This document shows positions 55,323 to 62,308 of a DNA stretch of 64,000 nt, one piece after another; position 1 is the first letter of the stretch, and the number at the start of each line of letters is the position of its first letter. Made by a program: the position numbers and the translations under genes. The stretch is from Streptomyces pinistramenti (lineage in GTDB: Bacteria > Actinomycetota > Actinomycetes > Streptomycetales > Streptomycetaceae): NCBI RefSeq assembly GCF_020564935.1, contig NZ_JAJCXB010000001.1, positions 302,022 to 366,021 on the forward strand, in the 5' to 3' direction. The notes under the pieces are model-generated. The model saw only the letters and a program-made list of their open reading frames with translations. It was not told where the DNA came from and did no database searches.

Positions 55323-56374
55323 CCGTGCCCGTCATCTCCGCGGACACCGATCCCGCCGCGGAACCCGCGCCCGCACCGCGAGCGGCATCCGCGCGGGCCA
55401 CCGCCGCGTCAGGGCAGAGCGCCGCAGGTGCCCAGGGAGCGGCGGCAACGGCCGCAGCGGGGAAGAAGGACGCCCGGTCCGCCGCAGCCGCGGGCTCGTC
55501 GGGTCCTGGCGAGGACGCCACGGACCAGGCGGCGGGGCCCGCAGGGCGGGTGTCCAAGCCGATGGTGGCGGCCGCCGCCCTGGCCGGTGTGCTGCTGCTG
55601 TGCTCGCCGTTCCTCATCAAGGGCCTGGTGGGGCACGGTTCGGACGACGCCAAGCAGCCGCCGGCCGCCGGCTCCGACTACGACGGGCAGGGCCGCGGCG
55701 CGGGCATCGTGCCCGGCGCCGACCAGCCGCAGGGCAACCAGGGCCCGCCCGGCGGCGACGGCAGCAGCTCGGGCGGATCGAGCAACGGCAGCTCGGGCGA
55801 CGGCGGTTCGGCGGGCGCCCCCGCCGACGGCGGCCACTCCTCGCCCCCGCCCAAGGACGACAAGACCTATGCCGCCGTGGCCGGCCCCGACTGCACCAAC
55901 AGCTCCACCGGCTACAAGGAGCACGGGACGTACAGCGACGGCGACAAGGGCTGGACGACCCACGACGGCGGCTACGGCAAGGAGGGCTGCGGCGGCAAGT
56001 TCACCTCCGTCCCGATGGCGGGCGAGCAGGGCGACGACGGCAACTACGCCCTGTGGACCTTCGCCACAGGCCCGGTGACATCCGGAAGCTGCCAGGTCCG
56101 GGTGTACATCCCCAAGGACAGCGCGGTGGCGCACGTCGGGGGGCACCCCACCCGCTACTCCGTGTACGCCGCGGCCGGCGCGACGGGCAAGCCGCTCGGC
56201 GACTTCACCGTCAACCAGGTGGACAAGCGCGGCAACTGGGTGTCCGGCGGCACCTTCTCCCTCACCGGAGGCCACCTGGCCGTCATGCTGCACACCCTTG
56301 GCGTCGACTACGGCTCCGGCTTCGCCAACGCGCACCACGCCGCGGCGGCGGTCGGGGTGAAGTGCACCGGCTGA
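55142..56374 (+). CDS. Single-pass membrane protein with golvesin-like extracellular domain
   Basis: A 410-aa protein. Residues 1 to about 138 are Ala/Pro/Glu-rich and cytosolic. One transmembrane helix follows at about 140-160 (MVAAAALAGVLLLCSPFLIK). A Gly/Ser/Pro linker leads to an outer domain (about 240-410) with DKGWTTHDGGYGKEGCGG, ALWTFATGPVTSG, VYIPKDSAVAHVGGHPT, VNQVDKRGNWVSGGTFSL and final VGVKCTG. This pattern resembles golvesin/Xly C-terminal carbohydrate-binding-like domains. Four Cys in the outer domain could form two disulfides. The ATG at 55142 lies inside the end of the giant ORF in another frame (181-nt overlap), with GAGGAG 3 nt upstream; an ATG at 55151 is an alternative. 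It may anchor or receive the giant protein at the cell surface. Confidence 0.82.
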   Translation: MAPMEPEESRKGGGARRDTADAPSTAAETAAVEAAEAEPPAPAGPRPQATEGRPYATGGVTVPVISADTDPAAEPAPAPRAASARATAASGQSAAGAQGAAATAAAGKKDARSAAAAGSSGPGEDATDQAAGPAGRVSKPMVAAAALAGVLLLCSPFLIKGLVGHGSDDAKQPPAAGSDYDGQGRGAGIVPGADQPQGNQGPPGGDGSSSGGSSNGSSGDGGSAGAPADGGHSSPPPKDDKTYAAVAGPDCTNSSTGYKEHGTYSDGDKGWTTHDGGYGKEGCGGKFTSVPMAGEQGDDGNYALWTFATGPVTSGSCQVRVYIPKDSAVAHVGGHPTRYSVYAAAGATGKPLGDFTVNQVDKRGNWVSGGTFSLTGGHLAVMLHTLGVDYGSGFANAHHAAAAVGVKCTG

Positions 56375-56415
56375 CGGCCTCCGCATCACCCGCCCGCTGA
56401 ACGGCACCGGCCGCA

Positions 56416-56456
56416 CGGCCCGGAAAGATAGGGGAACCCCTTATCTTTCCGGGCCG
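56416..56456 (+). terminator. Strong terminator-like hairpin after the ESX unit
   Basis: CGGCCCGGAAAGATAGGGG (56416-56434) is complementary to CCCCTTATCTTTCCGGGCCG (56437-56456) over its whole length, with a single one-base bulge and a 2-nt gap (AA). The arm lengths, 19-20 nt, are exceptional. It lies 42 nt after the membrane-protein stop and is followed by an AT-rich base (ATTTATAG). It probably separates the ESX unit from secondary-metabolism genes. Confidence 0.8.
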
Positions 56457-56470
56457 ATTTATAGGGGTCG

Positions 56471-56480
56471 GTAGGGGGTG
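56471..56480. promoter_or_regulatory. GTAGGGGGTG motif upstream of the ketosynthase gene
   Basis: The 10-mer GTAGGGGGTG occurs here, preceded 10 nt upstream by a related TAGGGG (56462-56467). The identical 10-mer is upstream of the SARP gene (58348), so it is a candidate shared regulatory site. Confidence 0.4.
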
Positions 56481-56752
56481 TGAATGCGCCGCACCACGCT
56501 CCCCGGCATGGACAATGAAGACACGGAAAAACGAAGGCACGGGAAGCGATGGCCGGTACCCCGCCCGGAATTCCCGGGCCGGTGAATTGCACGAAGAGCA
56601 ACTGCCGCCAGGGGCACCGCAGTTGAATGACAGACCGCGCATACACGCACGGGGCGGGCGCGCGGGCACGTACGCGTACGAGCACGGGACGGATGCGGCA
56701 GTACGGCCGGAGTGTGCGCCGGCCGCGGCGCGCGGCGTGCGAGAGGAATGAC

Positions 56753-58258
56753 ATGGGCATCGCTTCCGATGCGGACACAGGCGCGGGACGGCCCGCGCCG
56801 GAAGAAGCCGGCGCCATCGCGGTCGTCGGACTGTCCTGCCGTTTCCCCCGGGCGGCAGGCCCCGAAGCCTTCCGGCGGCTCCTGCACGGCGGCGCACCAC
56901 CGTCCGCCGATGAGCCGCGCGACGCAGCGGGGCAGCCGGACGGCGGCCGCACCCGGGCCGCCGCGCTCCTCGACCCGGTCAACCGCTTCGAACCGGAATT
57001 CTTCGGGATCTCCGCAGCCGAAGCGGCCGCCATGGAACCGCAGCAGCGGCTGGTCCTGGAACTCGCCTGGGAAGCCCTGGAGAGCGCCGGAATACTGCCG
57101 GAGGGCCTGGCGGGCAGCGAAACCGGCGTCTTCCTCGGAGCCGTCGCCGACGACGGCGCGGCACCTCTGCGCCCGCACGGAGCCGACGCCGCGCTCACCG
57201 GCCTCAGCCGCGGCACGCTCGCCAACCGCGTGTCCCATGTCTTCGGCCTGCGCGGCCCGAGCCTGGTGGTCGACACCGCGCAGTCCTCCGCGCTGACCGC
57301 CGTCCACCTCGCCTGCCAGGCGCTGCGGGCCGGCGAGTGCACCGAGGCGCTGGCCGGAGGCGCCGCCGTGAGTCGTGAAGTGGACACCGCGTCAGTCGGC
57401 GGACGGGCCCGCGCCGACGGCGGCGTGCTCGTCCTCAAGACCCTGCGCAGGGCACTTGCCGACGGCGACACCGTGCACTGCCTGATCCGCGGCGGCGCCG
57501 TCAGCAACGAAGGCGGCGACACCCCGGCAGGACCGCCTGCCACGGCCGCCCGGGAAGACGTCCTGCGTCGCGCCTACACGCACGCCGGGGCCGACCCCGC
57601 CGCCACCCGGTTCGTCGAACTGCACGGCGCGGACACCGCAGCGGGCGACGGCATCGCCGCGCTGATCAAGACGGTCCTGTGCCTGCGCGAGGCCGTCCTC
57701 GTGGCCGGTTCCCCGCATGCCGAGGTCTCCCCGGAGGCGCCGCACCTCCGGTCCGGCGACCGCGGACAGCCGCTCGTACGGCACGGGGACGAGCCGGTGC
57801 TGGCGGAGGTCAGCGCGTTCGGCGCGGGCGGCACCAACTGCCATGTGGTGCTGTCCGACTGGCGCCCGCAGCGGGTGGCGGCGGAGCCGGCCCCGCGGCC
57901 CGGCCCGGCACAGTGCGCCCGCAGCGGCGTCCCCGTCACGCCGGCCCTCTCGGCGGGTACCACCGACACCCCGCGCACCCGCGCGGCCCGCCTGCACACG
58001 CACCTGGCGGCCTACCCCGGGTACCGCCCCGATGGCATCGCCCCCACCCTCCTGCCGGTCGACCGACGAGCGGCACACGCCACACCCCCCGGCCCGACCG
58101 CAGCAACCGCCATCCACAAGACCGTCGACGGCACCGCCGACCCCGCTGCCGACCTGGACGACGAACAGGTGCTGGAAATCATCGGCGAACTGCCCCTGCA
58201 ACGCCTGCGCGAGGCCGGACTGTTGTCCCGGCTGCTGGAACTCGCCGGTCACGCCTGA
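56753..58258 (+). CDS. Degenerate KSQ-type ketosynthase protein
   Basis: A 501-aa stand-alone protein with a polyketide ketosynthase fold (residues about 20-390), starting IAVVGLSCRFPRAAG. The active-site motif VDTACSS is replaced by VDTAQSSALTAVH: Gln177 in place of Cys, as in KSQ decarboxylase loading domains. The first catalytic His is kept (FVELHGADTAAGD, His291). The stretch holding the second His (K-S-N-I-G-H) is missing: the sequence jumps from GDGIAAL straight to IKTVLCLRE. The C-terminal GTNCHVVL is present. The tail (residues about 465-501, DDEQVLEIIGELPLQRL and LSRLLELAG) looks like the end of a PKS subunit. No AT or ACP is nearby, so it is either a remnant or a non-catalytic partner. 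The start ATG has AGAGGA 5 nt upstream. Confidence 0.82.
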   Translation: MGIASDADTGAGRPAPEEAGAIAVVGLSCRFPRAAGPEAFRRLLHGGAPPSADEPRDAAGQPDGGRTRAAALLDPVNRFEPEFFGISAAEAAAMEPQQRLVLELAWEALESAGILPEGLAGSETGVFLGAVADDGAAPLRPHGADAALTGLSRGTLANRVSHVFGLRGPSLVVDTAQSSALTAVHLACQALRAGECTEALAGGAAVSREVDTASVGGRARADGGVLVLKTLRRALADGDTVHCLIRGGAVSNEGGDTPAGPPATAAREDVLRRAYTHAGADPAATRFVELHGADTAAGDGIAALIKTVLCLREAVLVAGSPHAEVSPEAPHLRSGDRGQPLVRHGDEPVLAEVSAFGAGGTNCHVVLSDWRPQRVAAEPAPRPGPAQCARSGVPVTPALSAGTTDTPRTRAARLHTHLAAYPGYRPDGIAPTLLPVDRRAAHATPPGPTAATAIHKTVDGTADPAADLDDEQVLEIIGELPLQRLREAGLLSRLLELAGHA

Positions 58259-58347
58259 AGCCCATCCGCCGCCCTCCTGCCGCTGCGCCGGAACACCCGA
58301 CCTGGCGCAGCGCCGTGCTGACCTGAGCCGGTGAACGGCCCGGAGAA

Positions 58348-58357
58348 GTAGGGGGTG
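58348..58357. promoter_or_regulatory. GTAGGGGGTG motif 1 upstream of the SARP gene
   Basis: Identical to the 10-mer at 56471. It forms a direct repeat with the site at 58381, 33 nt away, which is about three helical turns. Such spaced direct repeats fit activator binding, but the protein is unknown. Confidence 0.45.
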
Positions 58358-58380
58358 GGGCGGCCGATCTGGGGTTCAAA

Positions 58381-58390
58381 GTAGGGGGCG
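58381..58390. promoter_or_regulatory. GTAGGGGGCG motif 2 upstream of the SARP gene
   Basis: Second half of the direct repeat (AAGTAGGGGGCGGGCG against AAGTAGGGGGTGGGG at 58346). It lies about 150 nt before the SARP start. Confidence 0.45.
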
Positions 58391-58540
58391 GGCGTGGATA
58401 CGTTGACCGGGCACCCGTGGAAGACCGCGGCGTGCGGCACCGGGCCAGGCGCCCGGCGCATCCGTACCGGATCCGATAGTCCCCCTGTCGCCGGGGATGC
58501 GCGTGCGACGACAGTGCAGAGGGAGAGCGAGGAGCCATTC

Positions 58541-59314
58541 GTGCGGTATGACATTCTTGGTTCGCTTCGGGTGACCGATGACCACGGCGTCTCCTCGGTC
58601 AGTGCGCCGAAGATGCAGATTCTGATGGCCGCGCTGCTCGTCCGGGCCAACCACGTCGTGTCAGGCGAGGAGCTGACCCGCGAGATCTGGAGCAGCAACC
58701 CGCCACGGCGCGCGACCGCTTCCTTGCACGTCCACGTCTCCCAGCTGCGGAAGATCCTCGCCCGCCCCGGCCGGCCCGAGAGTCCGATCGGCACCGAGGC
58801 CCCCGGCTATCTCCTGCGCGTCGAGCCGGGCGAGCTGGACCTGCACCGCTTTCAGCAGCTGCTGCGGGACGGGCGGCAGGCCGCGCGCGCCAAGAACCAC
58901 GACAAGGCGGCGACGGTGCTGGGCGCGGCGCTGTCCCTGCACCGGGGTGCGGTGCTGAACGGGGTGGGCGACGGGCCGATCGTCGGCGGCTTCGTCCGCT
59001 GGGCCGAGGAAGCCAGGATCGAGTGCGCCGAACTGTTCGTCGAGTCCGGCATGGCACTGGGCCGCTACCAGGAGATGGCCGGACTGCTGCGCTCCCTGCT
59101 CGCCGAACACCCGCTGCACGAGGTCTTCTACCAGCAGCTCATCCGCTGCCTGTCACGGTCGGGCCGGCGGGCCGAGGCGCTGCGCGTCTACCACTGCGCC
59201 CGCGAGACGATCCGCCGCGAACTGGGCCTCGAACCCTGCCCGGCACTGCGGGAACTCCAGCGGACGATCCTGCTGTCCGATGACGAGCGGTCGGGCATCC
59301 GCCTGGCGGGGTGA
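58541..59314 (+). CDS. SARP-family transcriptional activator
   Basis: A 257-aa protein with the small-SARP layout: an N-terminal winged helix (Trans_reg_C; FVRYDILGSLRVTDD to the recognition region ATASLHVHVSQLRKIL), then the bacterial transcriptional activation domain (about residues 95-250, with RFQQLLRDGRQAARA, a region around WAEEARIECAELFVE and the end of SGRRAEALRVYHCARE). SARPs activate secondary-metabolite clusters in Streptomyces by binding direct repeats near the -35 box, so it probably controls the adjacent genes. I chose the GTG at 58541 because it has GAGGAG 6 nt upstream and matches the usual SARP N-terminus. An in-frame start at 58394 would add 49 poorly conserved residues. Confidence 0.92.
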   Translation: MRYDILGSLRVTDDHGVSSVSAPKMQILMAALLVRANHVVSGEELTREIWSSNPPRRATASLHVHVSQLRKILARPGRPESPIGTEAPGYLLRVEPGELDLHRFQQLLRDGRQAARAKNHDKAATVLGAALSLHRGAVLNGVGDGPIVGGFVRWAEEARIECAELFVESGMALGRYQEMAGLLRSLLAEHPLHEVFYQQLIRCLSRSGRRAEALRVYHCARETIRRELGLEPCPALRELQRTILLSDDERSGIRLAG

Positions 59315-59333
59315 CGGGCGGGCGAAGGGCGGT

Positions 59334-59370
59334 GGCGGAGACGGCGGTCTTAGGGTCCGCCGTCTCCGCC
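59334..59370. terminator. Bidirectional terminator between the SARP and LuxR genes
   Basis: GGCGGAGACGGCGG (59334-59347) and CCGCCGTCTCCGCC (59357-59370) form a perfect 14-bp stem with a 9-nt loop (TCTTAGGGT), followed on the + side by TTTCC. It lies between two convergent genes, so it can terminate both. Confidence 0.85.
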
Positions 59371-59452
59371 TTTCCGTGCCACGAAGCCTTCCACGCCAAG
59401 AATGCGCCACGCCCCGCACGTCGACGGGGACGGGCCGCGCAACGCGGAGCGG

Positions 59453-59728
59453 TCAGAGGCGGCGGTCCTCTCCGGCCCGCACCAGCCCCACCTCGTAGGC
59501 AAAGACCACCGCCTGGACCCGGTCGCGCAGATGCAGCTTGGCGAGCATCCGCCCGACATGGGTCTTGACGGTGGCCGCGGACAGTACGAGGCTCTCCGCG
59601 ATCTCCGCGTTCGACAGGCCCTGGGTCAGCAGGAGCAGTACCTCGCGTTCCCGGTCGGTGAGCCGTTCGAGGGCGGTGCCGTCCGCAGGCATCCAGACGA
59701 ATCGGCGCGGCCGCTGCCGGGTGATCAC
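59453..59728 (-). CDS. Stand-alone LuxR-type HTH regulator
   Basis: A 91-aa protein with a GerE/LuxR DNA-binding domain at about residues 20-85: [20 protein letters not shown], then [20 protein letters not shown]. It looks like the C-terminal third of a NarL-type response regulator (the beginning [11 protein letters not shown] resembles the linker), but the receiver domain is missing and is not found in other frames upstream. The GTG at 59728 has a strong SD, GAAGGAG, so it is probably a genuine gene rather than debris. It could act like small GerE-type regulators or compete with full-length regulators. It is transcribed toward the SARP gene and ends at a shared terminator. Confidence 0.8.
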   Translation of the reverse strand: MITRQRPRRFVWMPADGTALERLTDREREVLLLLTQGLSNAEIAESLVLSAATVKTHVGRMLAKLHLRDRVQAVVFAYEVGLVRAGEDRRL

Positions 59729-59989
59729 CGTGGTTGTCTCCTTCGCCAGTCACCGACAGGTCGCGGGAAACTCCCCGGGCGGGACGGGTATCCCCGCCGG
59801 GCGGCAGCCCGGTCGTCGGGGGCGGCGTTTCCCGAACAACCCCAACGGCCTTCTGCCGTAAGGAATATGTCGGAGCGTCAGCATCTCTGGGAGCGCCTTG
59901 ACCGGGGCACCCCCAGTTGGAGGGGGATACGGCTTCTGGCGCAATTCGTGCCGCCATCACGCAGATTCCGGCCGTCCTCGCGGCAACCG

Positions 59990-60787
59990 TTACCCGGCTG
60001 GTGTGCCGAGGAGTGCGCCGCCGATCCGCTCGGCGACCTCCGGCACGTGGCCCTCCAGGTAGAAGTGGCCGCCGGAGTACACCGACACCTCGCACTCCGC
60101 CGTGGTGTGCTGCTGCCAGGCCGGCGCGTCGGCCACCGCGAGCGACGGGTCGGCGTCGCCGGACAGCACGGTCAGCGGGCAGTTGACCCTCTCGCCCTGA
60201 CCGCAGACGTACGTCTCGATCGCGTGGTAGTCGGCCCGGACGGCGGGCAGCACCATGGCCCGCAGCTCCGCGTCGGCCAGCACGCCCGGCGCGGTGCCGC
60301 CCAGCCGCTCCAGCTCGGCGACCAGACCGTCGTCGTCCAGCAGCCGGATGGCCTTGCGCCGAGGGTCGGACGGGGCGCGCCGGGCCGAGACGAAGAGCCG
60401 TACGGGGCCCGGCAGTCCGGCCCGCTCGCACCGCCTGGCCACCTCGAAGGCCACGATCGATCCCATGCTGTGCCCGAAGAACGCGAACGGCTCCGTCAGG
60501 TGGGGCCGCAGCGCATCGAAGGCCGCGTCCGCCAGCTCGGGGATGGCGGTGAACGGCGCTTCCGTGCGCCGCTCCTGGCGCCCCGGATACTGCAGGGACC
60601 AGGCTTCGATGCCGGGCGGCAACTGCCGGGCGAGGGGGAGGTAGAAGCTCGCTGCGCCGCCGGCGTGCGGGAAGCAGACGAGCCGGACCCGGCTCTCCGG
60701 CGCGGGGCGGAAACGCCGGATCCACGGGTCGGCCGACGGGTCGGGGAGCGCGGGTGCCGGTGTGCCGGTCGGGTCGGTGTGCTGCAC
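59990..60787 (-). CDS. Type II thioesterase (alpha/beta hydrolase) of NRPS/PKS pathways
   Basis: A 265-aa external thioesterase that clears wrongly loaded acyl groups from NRPS or PKS carrier proteins. The typical start is RLVCFPHAGGAASFYLPLAR. The nucleophile motif is GHSMG with Ser107; the acid is in LSGDADPS and the His in SGGHFYLEGH. Size and motifs are standard. The GTG at 60787 has AGGAAGGA about 8 nt upstream. It lies downstream of the FcoT-like gene in the same direction, separated by 115 nt that hold a large nested hairpin. Its presence implies an NRPS or PKS partner, not present in this window. Confidence 0.92.
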   Translation of the reverse strand: MQHTDPTGTPAPALPDPSADPWIRRFRPAPESRVRLVCFPHAGGAASFYLPLARQLPPGIEAWSLQYPGRQERRTEAPFTAIPELADAAFDALRPHLTEPFAFFGHSMGSIVAFEVARRCERAGLPGPVRLFVSARRAPSDPRRKAIRLLDDDGLVAELERLGGTAPGVLADAELRAMVLPAVRADYHAIETYVCGQGERVNCPLTVLSGDADPSLAVADAPAWQQHTTAECEVSVYSGGHFYLEGHVPEVAERIGGALLGTPAG

Positions 60788-60816
60788 AGGGGGTCCTTCC
60801 TGGGGTGCGCGCCCGT

Positions 60817-60887
60817 GGTCGCGGTACGGAGGCGGTCACGGCCGGGCGGCGTGCCGTGTGCCGTGACCACCATGCCGTACCGCAACC
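60817..60887 (-). terminator. Nested hairpin between the FcoT-like gene and the thioesterase gene
   Basis: Outer stem: GGTCGCGGTACGG (60817-60829) with CCGTACCGCAACC (60875-60887). Inner stem: GGTCACGGC (60834-60842) with GCCGTGACC (60860-60868), perfect. In leftward RNA the one outer irregularity becomes a G-U pair, so the structure is fully paired only in the genes' own direction. It lies just before the thioesterase SD, suggesting attenuation or RNA processing. Confidence 0.6.
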
Positions 60888-60902
60888 CCGGTGCGGCGCC
60901 GT

Positions 60903-61421
60903 TCAGTCGGGAAGGCGGGTGAGGGCGAGCGTCACCTCGCCGCCGCAGCCCTCTCCGGTGTCGTCGTGGTAGCGGTGGGTGGTGTTGATCATCAGAAGCG
61001 GGTCGCCGACGCTGGACGCCCGCCGCTGGAGCCGGTTGAACACCACCTCACCGCCGAACGCACGGGGGTCGACCGGGCGCCGGAACCTGGCCTGGAACCG
61101 GGTGATGAGCATGTCGGGCAGCAGACGCTTCCAGTAATCGTCCATCGTCCAGCCCGAGAACTCCTCCAGCAGCCGCCACTGGACCGCCGCGGCGGCGGTG
61201 TAATACGCCATCTGGTTGTAACAGATGTTGACCTCGACGGAGTTGAGGTGCCCGGTGTCGTCGATGTAGCAGGACTCGGGGATGGAGAAGGTGCACTGCG
61301 CGGAGACGATCCCGTCATCGGCGGTGACGTCGGCCGACTTCAGGTACTTGCAGTGCTCCTTGTAGGGGTGGAGCACCTTGTCCAGAATGTCGAGGTCGGT
61401 CGGGTAGCTGACCGCGGCCAT
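60903..61421 (-). CDS. FcoT/ScoD-like protein of isonitrile biosynthesis
   Basis: A 172-aa hot-dog-fold protein closely resembling mycobacterial FcoT (Rv0098) and ScoD. Matching segments are VLHPYKEHCKYL, ESCYIDDTGHLNSVEVNICY with NQMAYY, GWTMDDYWKRLLPDMLI and RFRRPVDPRAFGG. In isonitrile lipopeptide pathways this enzyme adds glycine to an alpha,beta-unsaturated fatty acyl carrier-protein thioester and releases the product, so its partner substrate should be an acyl-ACP. I chose the ATG at 61421, which has AAGGAGG 7 nt upstream; the GTG at 61427 overlaps the previous stop and lies too near the SD. It is translationally coupled to the ScoE-like gene. Confidence 0.9.
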   Translation of the reverse strand: MAAVSYPTDLDILDKVLHPYKEHCKYLKSADVTADDGIVSAQCTFSIPESCYIDDTGHLNSVEVNICYNQMAYYTAAAAVQWRLLEEFSGWTMDDYWKRLLPDMLITRFQARFRRPVDPRAFGGEVVFNRLQRRASSVGDPLLMINTTHRYHDDTGEGCGGEVTLALTRLPD

Positions 61422-61423
61422 GG

Positions 61424-62308
61424 TCACGCCTCCTTCTCGTACAGCTTGTGGGCGTCGTGCACGGTGATGCGGTGCGAGGCGGTCGGCTCCGGTGTCGTGG
61501 TGTGCCGGGCGCGGTGGATCAGGCTGCGGTTGTCCCAGACGAGCAGGTCGCCCACCTCGAACTCCTGGAGGTGGATGAGCTCGTGGCTCAGCTCCTCGTC
61601 GAGCTGGCCGGTGACCTCAAGGAGCTGATGCAGCAGCTTGTCGTCGAGCGGGTTGCCGTCCGCGTCCTCGATCTCGACGGTGCCGGCCTCGCTGATGTAG
61701 AGAACCGTTTCCCCGGTCAGCGGGTGCGTGAAGGTGGTGGGATGCAGCACGTCCGGGGTCTTCTGCTTGATCTCCGCGATGACTTCGGACAGCGGCCGGT
61801 GGACGTCCCCCGGACGGATCTTGAAGTACTTGCGCACGGTGTGACGGGAGTTGGTGCCGGCCACCGCCGCCTTCAGGTCGTCGGGCAGCCTGCGGTACGC
61901 CTCGCCCATGTCGATGAAGTACGTGCCGCGGTTCTTCTTCGGCACGACCTGCGGGTGGATGAGGGTGATGCCGAACGGGTCGGGCATGAACTGGTAGTCG
62001 GCGTGCCAGAACTGGCCGGTCTTGGGGACGCCGACCTGCTTGCCGTCCTGCGGAATGTTCGAGGACACGAAGATATCCGGGTTGTCCGGGTGGTGGTACA
62101 TCGGCTCGTAGTAGCGCTCAGGGCGGCCCAGCCGCTTGCTCAATTCGAGGAAGGAATCGGTCGACAGGTCCTGGTTCTTCAGTACCGCGATCTTGCTGGT
62201 GTAGACGGCCTGCATGAGTTCCTGGACGTCGGAATCCGACGCGGTGGTGTGGTCGAAGCCCTCGACGGTCACACCCAGTTTCTTGCCTGCCTGCGGCGTG
62301 ATGTTCAT
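61424..62308 (-). CDS. ScoE-like non-heme Fe(II)/2-oxoglutarate isonitrile-forming oxygenase
   Basis: A 294-aa TauD/TfdA-family oxygenase. It matches ScoE of Streptomyces over its full length as I recall it: [53 protein letters not shown] and [20 protein letters not shown]. The iron ligands are His102 and Asp104 (WHADYQ) and His265 (LIHRAR); Arg280 is placed to hold 2-oxoglutarate. ScoE converts an N-carboxymethyl (glycine adduct) fatty acid to the isonitrile by oxidation and decarboxylation. Its mycobacterial counterpart is Rv0097, also beside FcoT. The ATG at 62308 has GGAGAA about 8 nt upstream. It is the first gene of the leftward isonitrile unit. Confidence 0.94.
   Translation of the reverse strand: MNITPQAGKKLGVTVEGFDHTTASDSDVQELMQAVYTSKIAVLKNQDLSTDSFLELSKRLGRPERYYEPMYHHPDNPDIFVSSNIPQDGKQVGVPKTGQFWHADYQFMPDPFGITLIHPQVVPKKNRGTYFIDMGEAYRRLPDDLKAAVAGTNSRHTVRKYFKIRPGDVHRPLSEVIAEIKQKTPDVLHPTTFTHPLTGETVLYISEAGTVEIEDADGNPLDDKLLHQLLEVTGQLDEELSHELIHLQEFEVGDLLVWDNRSLIHRARHTTTPEPTASHRITVHDAHKLYEKEA

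Larger units (their letters stand above)
56375..56752. other. Intergenic region between the ESX unit and the ketosynthase gene
   Basis: Contains the strong inverted repeat at 56416-56456, the TAGGGG-type motif at 56471-56480 and a possible 25-codon ORF (56508-56585, MDNEDTEKRRHGKRW...) with no SD. A further small inverted repeat, CAACTGC...GCAGTTG, lies at 56599-56625. The frame open upstream of the ketosynthase ATG (from 56627) is Arg/Thr-rich and has no sign of being translated. Confidence 0.5.

Noticed and set aside
56508..56585. 25-codon ORF MDNEDTEKRRHGKRW...
   Set aside because: No SD and too short to support; kept only as a note in the intergenic entry.
56753..58258. Functional modular polyketide synthase
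   Set aside because: There is no AT, KR or ACP, and the ketosynthase lacks Cys and the second catalytic His.
58394..58540. Longer SARP starting at 58394
   Set aside because: No SD; the motif at 58381 lies 3 nt before it. The added residues do not resemble SARP N-termini, while the GTG at 58541 has a good SD.
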